A stretch of DNA of 64,000 nucleotides, taken from positions 78,140-142,139 of the forward strand of contig RSEH01000118.1 in assembly GCA_006503475.1 (NCBI GenBank), in the 5' to 3' direction. Position numbers and translations under genes: made by a program. The DNA comes from Stentor roeselii (taxonomy: Eukaryota; Ciliophora; Heterotrichea; Heterotrichida; Stentoridae). Below, one piece after another: positions 46,823 through 57,700 of the stretch. How positions within the stretch are numbered: the first letter of the stretch is position 1; each line of letters starts with the position of its first letter. The notes under the pieces are model-generated. The model saw only the letters and a list, made by a program, of their open reading frames with translations. It did not search any database and had not been told where the DNA came from.

Positions 46823-47455
46823 TTAACCTCGTATTTCTTGGCAAGCTCCCCAGTTGCAAGGTGTGTTGACACTGCAAATGCTTGGTAATGTCAAGATACC
46901 GCTTGGAAGAGTTAGGTTCCTGGGGCCAAAGTCCATGAAATTGCTGGGCATTTCATAGATACTTACTGTTACTCGGTTTGTTGGAACTGGATCTGTTGTT
47001 TCGTAGAAATAGTTCTGTTGATTTCCTGATTTAAGCCATTTATAGCACTTTTGACCTTCATGAACTTCAGTGTCGATGTATTGACCACCAGACATCCAGT
47101 TTGGTAGAAGGACTCCACAGCCGCTGGTTGAGTTGCAGCAGTAGCAGCAGTAGTTCTTCTCAGGGAAGTGCAGATATCGATTTCCGCTCACAACATAAGA
47201 ATTGCAGGGAGTCGAAACATTTGCGTAAGGACCACCCACACCACAAAAGTAGTCGTATTGGCCAGTGTTTCTGTCTATTCTGTATGATGGCAAGTTATAG
47301 TTGTAATAATAAGTCCCTGTATTGTCGTGGTTTCCAAGCTGAGGATCCACTCTTCGTTCTTTGAAGTTTTGCCAGAAAGTGTTCGGCCAGACTGGCGATT
47401 GAGGAGCTTGACTGAGAACCCCTATGATTAGGAGACAAAGAATCAGCTTTGACAT
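46823..47455 (-). CDS. Secreted Cys/Tyr-rich protein, possibly ependymin-like
   Basis: 210 residues. Signal peptide MSKLILCLLIIGVLSQA (1-17), then a Tyr- and Asn-rich segment. A central Cys cluster (NYCCYCCNSTSGCGVL, ~102-117) is followed by PNWMSGGQYI, KCYKWL, NYFYETTDPVP and a C-terminal LPSICSVNTPC. I recall a family of ciliate secreted proteins with this order of elements and a possible ependymin-type fold, but I cannot be sure. No membrane anchor, so lumenal or secreted. Short in-frame GCAGCAGTAGCAGCAGTAG-type sequence codes the Cys cluster. Confidence 0.75.
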   Translation of the reverse strand: MSKLILCLLIIGVLSQAPQSPVWPNTFWQNFKERRVDPQLGNHDNTGTYYYNYNLPSYRIDRNTGQYDYFCGVGGPYANVSTPCNSYVVSGNRYLHFPEKNYCCYCCNSTSGCGVLLPNWMSGGQYIDTEVHEGQKCYKWLKSGNQQNYFYETTDPVPTNRVTVSIYEMPSNFMDFGPRNLTLPSGILTLPSICSVNTPCNWGACQEIRG

Positions 47456-47866
47456 ATTTAGAATATTTCTTCACCTGATAAGAGTGTTTTTTATGAAATT
47501 TATCGATGTGGTTAGAAAATTGATTGAAAACTCTACATTTTTTTAGAATGCTGTTGAAATTTATTATGAATTATGTTTTCAGCTGGTTTGAAAATTATCT
47601 GATATGATAAAAATTTTTAAGATCCTAGCATTGATATAAGCTAAAATAATGACTATATTGATTGAATATATGGCTAAAATTTTGATATAAAGACTAGTTT
47701 TAAATACTCTTTTTGATAAAGAATTCTTAAGTTTCTTTTTATTATTCCAATATTTATAATAAGGATTATCTTTATAAAAGACCGGCATTATAAAAATTTA
47801 AATAACTCGACCAACAATAAGAATTAAAATGTTAAATGTCCCCTTAAACTCAACCTAATAAACCTA
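47456..47866. other. Divergent intergenic region (411 bp)
   Basis: AT-rich. Frames present here are explained by low GC and look random. The last ~50 bases before 47867 are C/A-rich. No other element was recognised. Confidence 0.5.
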
Positions 47867-48586
47867 ATGGAAAACCAACTCCATACTCCAATTTCAAAAT
47901 TTTCACATTCAAGTAAATCAGAGTCTCGTCCGAACCGAACTCCACTATCAGAGCTAAACCCATTCACCCAGCGTTTATCTCTAACACCTCTAACCAAACA
48001 AGAGCTCTCAAAGCCGACCTACTTCGGTTTCAGCCACCTTGAAACCCAAAGCCAAAAGAAATCCTCTCGAATTCCTTTAGAACTTTTGATAAACCCAAAA
48101 AAATCCTGTTCAAAACACATGAACCAAGTTCTAACCTCACTTCGTTCAAAGTCCAGTAAAAGTATTCTAAAAAATTCTTCTCAGCCTTCTCAGAAAAATG
48201 TTCATTTTGGCGACTCAGTTCAAAATTCTGAAAGAAAATCAGAAAACAAGACTCAAAGCCTTGCAACAACAAACAACTCAGTGACTGAAAGTCGCTTAGA
48301 GGTGAATGAAGAAGAAAAAAATGAGTTTAAATATGAAGAAGACTTGAAAGCGAGTGTCTTGTTTCAGGAATTTGATGAGTACCCCACTGTTGTATTTTGT
48401 AGACAGTGTAAAAGGGAAAATGTTACAGTTGTTTCGCTTGAAAAGGTCAGACCGGAAGCTGGGGTTTTTGCTTTGATGGTTTGGGGAATTTGCTGGTGTT
48501 TGCCGGCTTGCTTTTATCATGAGACTCAGCTTGTTCATAAGTGTTCATTTTGCTTTGGAGAAATCGCAAGGTTTAATAGTGCTTAA
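47867..48586 (+). CDS. LITAF-domain membrane-associated protein
   Basis: 239 residues. The first ~160 residues are Ser/Lys/Asn-rich and probably disordered. The C-terminal LITAF/SIMPLE domain has split zinc ligands C178-x2-C181 (VVFCRQC) and C226-x2-C229 (HKCSFC), with the typical hydrophobic hairpin between them (GVFALMVWGICWCLPACFYHET), which inserts into the cytosolic leaflet of endosomal membranes. LITAF proteins act in endosome and lysosome trafficking. The domain is complete; the long N-terminal extension holds the PSAP-type or other binding sites in other members, but no PPxY or PSAP is seen here. Confidence 0.88.
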   Translation: MENQLHTPISKFSHSSKSESRPNRTPLSELNPFTQRLSLTPLTKQELSKPTYFGFSHLETQSQKKSSRIPLELLINPKKSCSKHMNQVLTSLRSKSSKSILKNSSQPSQKNVHFGDSVQNSERKSENKTQSLATTNNSVTESRLEVNEEEKNEFKYEEDLKASVLFQEFDEYPTVVFCRQCKRENVTVVSLEKVRPEAGVFALMVWGICWCLPACFYHETQLVHKCSFCFGEIARFNSA

Positions 48587-51124
48587 TCGTTTTTGGATGG
48601 GGAAGGTTAAGGTTAAATAAACTTTGGAATTATGTTATGGTTTTATTTGGTTTATATTTTGAATCTCTTTTCTTGAATCTGGATTTAATGAGGTTTTTGT
48701 TTAGGATATATTTAGAATGGTTTTTGTGATTTGAATAGTTTTGATGATAGAATTATTTTGGTGCTCAACTCTGAAGAATGAAAATCTGAAAGTTTGAATA
48801 TGTCAAGATTTTTAAAGGAGAATATTGTAAAATATGATCAAAGCAGTGAATGTTCAAAACGTCCTAAAACTAATGAAAATCTGTTTAAATTTTACTGCAA
48901 CAAACCTGAAATCAAACTTCTCTAAACCTGTCCGAATCTCTTGAAATTTAACCCTAATAAAGAAAAAAAATGAAAAGCAACCTTAATAAAACATCTAGAA
49001 ATCAACTTAAAATAATCATTTTCTAAATAATAATCTGAAATACTTTCAATTTTCTGACTCCTTACCTTCTCCCTATTTCCACAACGAAAAACGTGAAAAA
49101 TTCGCAACAATTCAACAGAATAAAATATCCTTCATTAACGAAAACGAAATTCAATCAATTTTGAAGTCGAGAAATCGCTTCAGTAAATTTTAAATCGAAA
49201 GCTTTAAAGTTGGAATTTGTTGTTGATTTTGACGGACCCATGAATATGTAGAAGGTTTCATGAAAACTAACGTCGTATAGGGCTAAATAGAGTAAAGCTG
49301 AACCGAATTCAAAAAGCTATAAAAAGAGTAAGGTTTTATGTAAAAACTCGAATATACAGCGAACCTTGTGCCTTTTTGAATCAGTTTTTTAATTTTAAAT
49401 CCAAATCAGGTTCGTTGATTTCATTTATTTTACATCTTTCAAGAAAGTTTTAATTTAAAGTGGTTTAAAGGAGAAGCTTTGTTTAGAGATCTTAAGTTCT
49501 TAGGAAGTTGAATTATTTAAAGTTTTTTACTTTTTTATCAAAATATTCATCAATATTAGCTGAATACAACAATGAGAGGATTTGACTCAATGATTGAAAA
49601 TTTTAAGTAATTCATTTAAATCAATGTGATTTTTATATCAAAATTTATTGAAATTGAAACCTTAAATATTTTCCTTGAACATATTCTACTTTGAATTATA
49701 AATCCTTCTTCACATTCGCAAAGAAACTATTTTTTCGTGAATTTTCAGATCAATTCAACAAACTGAGTGATTTTCAGATGTTTCGCATAAATCTGGGAAT
49801 TTTTCACATGAAGAAGCTAAAATCATTTTTAAGTCATTTCTGGCATATTCCAGAAAGTAACTAATAACCTTATCCATTTCAAGCAAAGAATGGAGCTTGG
49901 TAGAACTGACAGTGAAGGTCTTTGACAAACGGCACATGCTGACTCTTTGATGCAGCTGTTTTGAAGAAAATCAGGATTGATTCAAATAGGCTAAGACAAT
50001 TATCTAGAAAATGAAGACCCAGTCCTTTTTGCTGAGCTTTAGAGAGATTAAAGTTAATAACCAAAGTTTAATGAAACATTTGTGTGGGGTAGTTGAGATC
50101 AGAAAATTAAATATTATGGATTCAACCTTCACTTTGGCTGTAGATGCATACCTTTAAAATAAAATCATGACTCTTTTAATCTCATTGAAATAGTAATATT
50201 TTGCTGACTAGTCAAAATAAGAAAAGATTTTAGCCTTAACCACAAAGATCATTTCAGGTTCAAAAGGCTTGAAAACAATTGAGAAGAAGAAAGTCGGAGT
50301 GATAGCTCAACAATTTGATAATCTCAAGTTGCTGGTGTTCATTAAGAAAAATTCACTGGATTTTGTTGGGATTGAAGTCACTTTTGAATTTTGTTATAGT
50401 GGCGAATGACCCAATTAATTTTAATTAAGCATCTGGATGTTAAAAATTGTGGGTAAAGATATTTTTTGGAATTTGAACAAAGATTGTTTATTGATTGAAA
50501 CCGTCTGGATATTGATTAAGACCACTAATTTATTGAAGTGAAGAAGGAATTGAAGTATGTGTTTTAGGGATCATTCAAACAGAATAGATTTGAAGCGCCG
50601 AAGTTTAGAAAGAAGATTTTGAGGATTCTACGCATATGTATGATAGTAAAATATACAAGATGATTACCTTATTTAATCAGATGAATAGTTTTGCTATAAG
50701 ATAGGAATTTACCAAAAAAATAACAAGATCAATCAATCAATGAACTGAATAAAAATAATAGAAAGTCTAAATTTCAAACATAAATTAGAGATTATTAATC
50801 TCAATTGAGCATCTTCATTAATAACCCCAAATACGCAAGCTACTTTAAATCTAACTCCCTATTAAAAACTAGCCAAATTTTATAAATAACAAAGATTCAA
50901 AATTCTGCAAATGACTGATAATCGATTCAAAAACTCCTCCACTCCAAATCCAAATCCATATAATTTCATATAAAAAATTTCCAAATCCTCCCAACCCATC
51001 TAAACTCCAAAACCACCCAAACCCTCTTCACTCCATCCTCTCCTAACCCATCCCTTCCAAATCTACCCAAATCCCTAAACTATCCCAAAACCCTCTAAAA
51101 TCCAAAAGCTGTTAATCATAAATC
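48587..51124. other. Largest gene-free stretch (2.5 kb)
   Basis: The left end (48590-48830) is G/T-rich and C-poor; the right end is C/A-rich and culminates in a G-free run. Open runs of about 60 codons occur on both strands (near 49020-49190, 49755-50064 and 50213-50404), but they lack ATG or clash in frame, and about that many are expected by chance at this base composition. No tRNA, rRNA, repeat or known transposon signature was recognised. Confidence 0.6.
50925..51107 (+). other. 183-nt G-free (C/A/T-only) tract upstream of the FHA/RING gene
   Basis: From the G at 50924 to the G at 51108 no guanine occurs on the plus strand; the tract is rich in CCAAAT, CTCC and CCCAAA-like words. It ends 17 bp before the ATG at 51125 and is the extreme case of the G-poor 5' flanks seen at other genes. 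It may be a promoter or 5'-UTR feature, or a mutational signature. Confidence 0.75.
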
Positions 51125-52582
51125 ATGAAAAAAAGTGGAGCAAGGTAACATTCAGCTAGTGTAATAATCCATTCACAGACCTGGTCTCGTGACTCTCACG
51201 GTTTATTCGACTACGAAGCGAGTAAAGTGACAAAATCAACAATAAAATCAACATCTTCCTGTTTCATCCAGCGTCGCGACCAAGAAGTGACGATTTCCTT
51301 AACTCATCCAACAAACCTTCCAGAAGTGCGTTTATTGCTTCATCTTCAAGTAATCGAAGGGCACTTCGCAGTGAGTCCTGTTTTTCCCCCGTCAGGGGGG
51401 CGGTCGCCTTCATACGAAAAGGCCTGGCTAGTGGTGCGTTCTCTAAACTCCAGCAAAGGCTACCAAATCACTGAAGGAGACGTGTTAAAAATGGGAAGAC
51501 TTAAATTTCGCGTTAAAGAACTCAAAGGTGCAGACCCCAGCAAAAGAGTAAAAGACTTCCAGTTATCTGACCTCATCGCCTTTCGAGATGATGAAAGTGA
51601 TGACTCAGAAAGTGAGGACTGCAACAAATTTTCATTGCCTTGCAGAATCTGCTTATCTGAGAAGTACAAAGATGACAATCCTCTGATCTGCCCTTGCAAC
51701 TGTGATGGGACTATGAAGTACATCCACCTTCGATGCTTGCAACGAGCTTTAAGGTCTAAAGTAACGACCAGAGCCTCTGAAAGCACTTTGTCCTTCTCTT
51801 GGAAAGTGATGAGTTGTGACCTGTGTAAAAAGCCTTATCCTTATCGTTTTATTTTAGGAGATCAAAACATTGAATTGATTCAAATCCCGAAGCCTCCTGA
51901 AAAATTTATTATCCTTGAAGGGCTTTGCAAAGATAAGAACTCAAGTAAATGGCTTCATGTGATCTGTCTGAACTCAAAAGACTCTATTCGTCTAGGCCGT
52001 GCAAATGAATGTGAGTTAAGAATGACGGATATTTCAGTATCAAGAATGCATGGGAACATTAAATTAGTCGGTGAGAATTTTTACCTGGAAGATAAAGGAA
52101 GCAAGTTCGGAACCCTCGTTCAAATAAAGCGCCCAGTCGCCCTGGACCCTTCGAACGAGTTGAGCATTCAAACAGGCAGAAGCCTTCTAACTCTTTCAAT
52201 TAAAAAGCCCTGGTCTCTCATTCCAGCTTGTTTCCGAAGTTCAAGTTCACCTTATGACCTGTTGTCTTCTCCTTACACTGAAGGAGTCGTTCCTTTGCTG
52301 CCTATCAATACTGGCATTCCTCTTTCTATCAATGACGCTGAAGAACTACTTGCAAGAGCAGGAATCAACAAGTGCCGAAGTGAAAAATACAAAAATAATG
52401 ACAACCTTTTGTTTGAACATGGACAACTCGGCGCTAACTCCTCGCTTGAAGATGAAGGAATCGATGGAGTTGAACCTGTTCAAGCCATCGAAGTCGCCGC
52501 TGAGGAAAACGCTGAACCTTTACCTCAGGAAAACATCTCTGATGATATCGGTGAACACAGAAGGAGTCACTCTTTTGTTTAA
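51125..52582 (+). CDS. FHA and RING-CH domain protein (one 15-nt intron)
   Basis: Exons 51125-51144 (only 20 nt) and 51160-52582 give 480 residues. After the N terminus MKKSGASVIIHSQTWSRDS, a first FHA-like beta region spans ~50-130 (GYQITEGDVLKMGRLKFRV). A RING-CH (C4HC3) finger follows at ~168-235: CRIC, CPC, HLRC, CDLC. A full FHA domain is at ~268-355 (RLGRANECELRMTDISVSRMHGNI, LEDKGSKFGTLV), with the phosphothreonine-binding Arg, Ser and His of the fold. RING-CH domains usually act as E3 ubiquitin ligases; FHA would select phosphorylated targets. Unlike MARCH proteins it has no transmembrane segments. Without the intron the frame would have to start at a GTG at 51227. Confidence 0.88.
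51145..51159 (+). other. 15-nt spliceosomal intron (FHA/RING-CH gene)
   Basis: GTAACATTCAGCTAG, splitting AG|T. Retention gives TAA. A at position 10. It follows a 20-nt first coding exon. Confidence 0.88.
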
Positions 52583-52609
52583 GGTAAGTTCGGAATATTT
52601 TAATAATTA

Positions 52610-53650
52610 ATGACTGCTGTTGTTGACTTCTTACTTGATTATCTCTCATTAGAAGACTTACCTGAAGCTTGGAGTGTTTATGTCGTTTGTAGTGATACCT
52701 GCCAAGTCTCAAGTGAAGTCTCAGCTAACTTCGTTGAAAGTACTGATGTTGAAAAACTTATAAGAGGGGGAAAGTTCTTGTCAAGAGTATCAAATGATAT
52801 TCAAAGTGGCTTTTTGCTTAGTTACCTGGTAAACCGCCTACAAGCTGAAGTATATTCACATAGACCTGAAGTAATTTCAAGACTTCTCGGAATCCAATCA
52901 GTGCGTCTTCTGTCAACTCCTGATAAAATCCTGGAAAATCGTTCAGTCTTCCAAGTTCCTGCATCAGTTCCTGAATACTTACAAGCCCGTCCAGTGGACG
53001 CATACGACAAAGTCTACCAAGAGTCTCTAGAAAAATACGTAGAAACGATTCTTTGCCAACAAATCCGTGCATCGAAGGTGAAATCAGCGAGAGCTCAACT
53101 AAAGAACATCATCGACGGTATTATCATTTCAAATAACAAAAAAGGAGGAATACAACTTGAAGCCTCTTCAGAAGAAATAACAGATGCGATTTATTCAGAC
53201 TTGGAAAATCATGGAATAATTGCCATTAGTATGAATAATGTGAGTTACTTTGATGAGTGGATTGAGTGTTACTTTGGAAAGAAGAAGGTCAAAGCTTTTA
53301 TGCCCAGACATCGCAACCCGAATGGTGTTGATGTCAGACCGCAGGCTGCCCGGCAGCCTGTTGACGATCAGTGTGAGGCTTTAGTGCAGGAAATCATTTC
53401 TAGTTATAAAGAACGCTCGAGGTACATGCAGGTCAAGTCAGTTGGAGAACTTTCTCATATGGTCCGATTAGCTTTAAATGAAAAAATACCTGATCAGAGC
53501 ATGTCCCAAGCCCAAAAGGATGTGATTGGAAATAAAGTCATGGCCGGAGTCATTAGAGCTTATTTTATGACTGAAGACGGAAGAGATTTAGAAGAAATAT
53601 TGAAAAACTTGAGCTTTCATTTTGCTACAAAGTTAATTAGGAAAAATTAG
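52610..53650 (+). CDS. Hypothetical protein, 346 residues
   Basis: Starts 27 bp after the FHA/RING-CH gene on the same strand. The predicted structure is mainly helical with two conserved-looking parts: ~1-130 (FLLDYLSLEDLPEAW, LVNRLQAEVYSHRPEVISRLLG) and ~140-346 (VKSARAQLKNIIDGIIISNN, VQEIISSYKERSRYMQVKS). No Cys pairs, P-loop, signal peptide or membrane segment. A short Gln/Arg-rich linker lies near 240. I do not recognise the family. Confidence 0.75.
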   Translation: MTAVVDFLLDYLSLEDLPEAWSVYVVCSDTCQVSSEVSANFVESTDVEKLIRGGKFLSRVSNDIQSGFLLSYLVNRLQAEVYSHRPEVISRLLGIQSVRLLSTPDKILENRSVFQVPASVPEYLQARPVDAYDKVYQESLEKYVETILCQQIRASKVKSARAQLKNIIDGIIISNNKKGGIQLEASSEEITDAIYSDLENHGIIAISMNNVSYFDEWIECYFGKKKVKAFMPRHRNPNGVDVRPQAARQPVDDQCEALVQEIISSYKERSRYMQVKSVGELSHMVRLALNEKIPDQSMSQAQKDVIGNKVMAGVIRAYFMTEDGRDLEEILKNLSFHFATKLIRKN

Positions 53651-53660
53651 TATCATAAAT

Positions 53661-54641
53661 ATGGTGATTTTATTCAATACGCTACTGGCAGCTGCCCTGG
53701 CACTTGACTGGAGAATACATAACTTGCCGGACAAGACTCAAACTCCAGTCTTCGCAGTTTTGACCCTTCCTTTAACTACTGAGTTTAAAGTCGGGTTTAA
53801 TACTAGCGCGAATGCTTATGTGGCTTCTTCTTATGTAAAGTTCCTTGAAATGAGCGGAGCTCAGGTCATTCCGTTATTTTCTAACAGCTCGAAGGAAGAG
53901 GTCGACCAGATCTTGTCCTGGGTCAATGGAGTGCTTTTCACTGGAGGCGATTATCCTTTCTGGGTCACGGGTGAAAAGCCTGTCTTGACTCCTGATTATG
54001 CGGAAACTGGATGTTATGTTATGAAACAGGTTGAATTACTTAGTCAAAAAGGAATCGTCTTACCTTTGTGGGCTACTTGTCTTGGGTTTGAATTGATTCA
54101 TGTTTGTAAAAGAAATCAGTTTGATACTATTGGAAACTTCACTGGAATGCCACCTTATAGCAAAGAGCAGGAATTTAAATGGGGAGCCTCGAAAAGCGCT
54201 GTTTTTACTTTTAGGGGAAGAGAGGCTAAAGATGTTATGAAAATTTTAAGTCAACAGAAGGTCTCGTCTTTGGCTCATAACTTTGGAGTTAGTCCTAAGA
54301 CTTATGAAAAGAGTTTTGAACTGAAGAATTCTTTTCAGATACTTAGCACGATTAAAGACCAAGCTGGTTTAGAATTCGTCGGTTTTATAGAAGGTAAAAC
54401 AGCTCCAATATTCGGTACTCAATTCCACCCAGAAAAAAACAGTTTCGAGTTCGGTCGGACTACAATTCCTCACACCAACGACGGTATCTACGCGATGAGT
54501 TACTTTTCCCAGTTCCTAATAAGCCTTAGCAAGAAAAACAGTAACAACATCCCACCAGAAGAATTAGAAAAACGTCAAATGTTCAACTTCCCTCCAGTCC
54601 GAACTCACTTAATCTTCACTTCCGTTATTTTATTCCCTTAG
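53661..54641 (+). CDS. GGH: Gamma-glutamyl hydrolase (folate gamma-glutamyl hydrolase)
   Basis: 326 residues. Signal peptide MVILFNTLLAAALA (1-14), then the class I glutamine-amidotransferase-like fold: TPVFAVLTLP, YVASSYVKFLEMSGAQVIPLF, GVLFTGGDYPF, WATCLGFE with the nucleophile Cys140, and GTQFHPEKNSFEF with His256. These are the signature residues of gamma-glutamyl hydrolases, which trim polyglutamate tails from folates in lysosomes or outside the cell. The C terminus (HLIFTSVILFP) is hydrophobic and might be a GPI signal or simply an end. Starts 10 bp after the preceding gene. Confidence 0.93.
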   Translation: MVILFNTLLAAALALDWRIHNLPDKTQTPVFAVLTLPLTTEFKVGFNTSANAYVASSYVKFLEMSGAQVIPLFSNSSKEEVDQILSWVNGVLFTGGDYPFWVTGEKPVLTPDYAETGCYVMKQVELLSQKGIVLPLWATCLGFELIHVCKRNQFDTIGNFTGMPPYSKEQEFKWGASKSAVFTFRGREAKDVMKILSQQKVSSLAHNFGVSPKTYEKSFELKNSFQILSTIKDQAGLEFVGFIEGKTAPIFGTQFHPEKNSFEFGRTTIPHTNDGIYAMSYFSQFLISLSKKNSNNIPPEELEKRQMFNFPPVRTHLIFTSVILFP

Positions 54642-54713
54642 TTATTAACCATCATCACTAAACAACCACAATAAATTTATTCAATTTTCATCCATCTCAA
54701 TATTTCTAATACA

Positions 54714-57700
54714 ATGTCAATTTTTGAATACTGCCAAAAGAACACCTGGGTAGATATAAAATCAGAAGACCACATCTGGAGAATGGCAAAAATCATTCAA
54801 GTCCATTCAGATCACTTAGAAATCGAATACGACGCCTGGGGCAGTGGGACTTTCAAAGTTCCTTTCAACTCTAAACGAATTTCACCCTTTCGAACACATA
54901 CATCGCTTTACACTGGAAGACCCGAATCACGGAAAGAAAATTTTTTCAGTCTTTCAGAGATTTCTTCTCAAACAGCGAAACTTGAAACACTTCTGGAAAA
55001 ACCTTTTGTATCTTTAACTCCTTTTGAATTGATTCAGTTTCTTCGAGGCGATTTCAGCTTTTTCATTGAAAATTTCATTGAACTTGATTGCCAGGGACAT
55101 GAAGAGATAATGATTCAAGTCATTCGGTTTTTAGAGAAAAGTCTTGAAATCATTTCTAAGTTTTTTCAAGAGTTTTCTAAAGTTTTCGCAAATTTTCAAC
55201 TTTTGATGCAAAATCCGAAAAAATTTATGAATGATAGTAACTTCGCTCTTGCTTCTTGTTTAGATGATGTCGCTGATTGTTTAGAGAAAGTTTTGGGACT
55301 TAGCAGCAGGTGCAGGAAACTTTTGGGAAAAAGGGAAAAAGATGCTGAAACTTTGAATGGGTTTGAAATGGTTATGAAAAATGATGAGTTTTCTTCTGTT
55401 TTCTTTCATTTACTTGAGTATTTTTTGAAGATTGAAGGATTTTCTGTGATGGATAAAGCACTTGATGAGGATAATGATGGACTTTGGCCACCGGTTCAGT
55501 ATTTTAAGTGTCTTTGTCTTCAGAGTTTTAAAAGGTTTATCAATCCTTTGATTTTCGCTGATCTTAGAATGGAAATGTTGAAAGGTTTGCAGAAACGTGT
55601 TAAGGTTTTAAATGATAAAGATTTCAAGTTTTTAGATTTGGATGTTTTGAAAAAGTTGATGATTGATGATGAATCAAAAGATAAACAAATTTTTGAAGGG
55701 TTACTTGAACTTTATGTGAAAATGGTCAAATGTCCTTACCTGGAAAAAAGGATCAAAGGATTAAATGAAATCACTGGAATGGTAAATTCAAATCAAATAG
55801 AAAATGAAAAAATCGCTGCTTTTTTAAAGTTTCATAAAATTATAGAAGAAATTTTGCAGGTCAGACCTCATGAAGAACTAATAAAAAGATCTGCGAAAAT
55901 TTTAAAACTTATGAGCAAATTTCACCATTTAGAAAAAAATCATTGCAAAGTGATCATCAATTTCATGAAAAATGGAAATTTAAAAGATATTGAAGTAGGT
56001 TTCAAGATTTTAAATGAAATCGCTAAGCACATAGATGAAACTCTTCAACTTTTCATCTACGATCATCTCCTTCTTTTCCCTCCTGACCATCAAAACCTGC
56101 AGCTTTTGACTAACTTTACCTTAAAATCCAGAAACTTTTCAATTCTCATAAAAATCGAGAATTTTTTACTTAAAAACATGGAAGACGGTTCAAATTTCCC
56201 ATTTTTCAAACAATGTATAAAAAGTTTGGAAAATTTATACACAAGTCCTGAAGCCGCAAGTCTTTCATCCTGTTATCTCGAGTCTCTTCCTTCAAAGTTC
56301 TCATCTTTACTCTCCATTCCTCAGCACATCCAAGTTTCCCTCTCGATGCTGAAAAGACTTTCAAAATCTGAACTTCAAGACTTTTGCACTTCCTGGAAAC
56401 TGAAAAGACTCATCATCAACAACATCATGCTTTACATGAAATCAGACACCCCAGGGTTAAACTTCTGTCATAAAGACCAACTTGCCTTTCGCTTTAAACT
56501 TCTTGAGTTCATCTCAGTGAAAACTGAATACAATGTCGCACTTCGCACTTCAGAAATATCAAAACTTTGGGAAATTTTTGTAAGAAGCTCAAAATCGGAC
56601 TTTCAAGCTTTTCTTACTCATCTCAGCGTCGGCACCTTTAAAGGTCCGCTTGTTCAGGACTGTTCGAAAATATTTAACAACTTTTTTTTAGACAGTAAAA
56701 AATTCAATATTTCTGCATGTTCAGTTCGAGAGTTCACTGCATTTAAAAAATTTTTTATTAAGAGTAATTTGGGAAAATCATTAAAAATGACTGAAAATGG
56801 AAAATTTTCTTGTGTTGTTCATGAAAAAATTTTAGGAATTGAAAAAATTTTTGAAGCTTTTTTGGAAAGTTCTGATGAAGTTTATGAAAAAGTGAAAAAA
56901 GTCTTGTTTAGAATTTTTCGAGTTTTTGAAGAGGAGGATGATGCGGAAAGGATTTTTTTTAAGAATTTTGAGAAGTTTATAGAAAAAGTTGATGTTGAGG
57001 AAAAACATTCGGTTCAGAGAGCTTTGCAGTTTTTTTATCTTTTACTTGATTTGCCTCATCAGGCCTTGGAAGATTCGAAATATTATATTTTAGTTGAAGG
57101 AGAAAGGAAAAAAGTTTACTTGTCACATAGACCCACTGTTCGAGTCATCAGAAAAAAAATATCAGAAACTCTTGAAATTCCTTTGAATCTTGTTGCTTTT
57201 AAGATAGACCAAACACTTTTTAATCATTTAAATGACTTTCAAATGTTGAAACTAAAAAAGGCTAAAAGAATTGAATATGTTTTAGAAGAATCGAATCTTT
57301 TTGAAATCGATTCAGCTCAGATGATGGCGAAAAGTGAGAAACTTTTACATCTGGTTTTTGAAATACTCATGAAAAATCAACAGTTTTTGGATATAACCTG
57401 GGAATTCGCAAAACATTTAAAGGTAGGTCAACAATTCACCCTTAATTTAAAGAACTTGAATGAAAATTTAGAGTTTCCTGAAGATCCCCACATGTTTTTA
57501 CATACCCTAACCGAAGTCCTCAGATATTCAAACAATCAAGACTGGCTCAGTGCCTTAAACAGTTCTCCGATTCAAGAGAAAATCTTGAATTATATAATAA
57601 ATTGCAAGAAAAATCCTGAAAATCACCTAAGTTCAAACCAAGAAGCCTTAATCATTCAAATCTTGACATATTTAACTCTGCCTAAAACCCACTCCGAAAA

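Noticed and set aside
49020-50404. Several open runs of about 60 codons on both strands in the gene-free stretch, some with plausible protein-like text
   Set aside because: At this AT content roughly three such runs are expected by chance in 2.5 kb over six frames. They lack ATG or lie in clashing frames that a 15-nt intron cannot join, and no family resemblance was seen.
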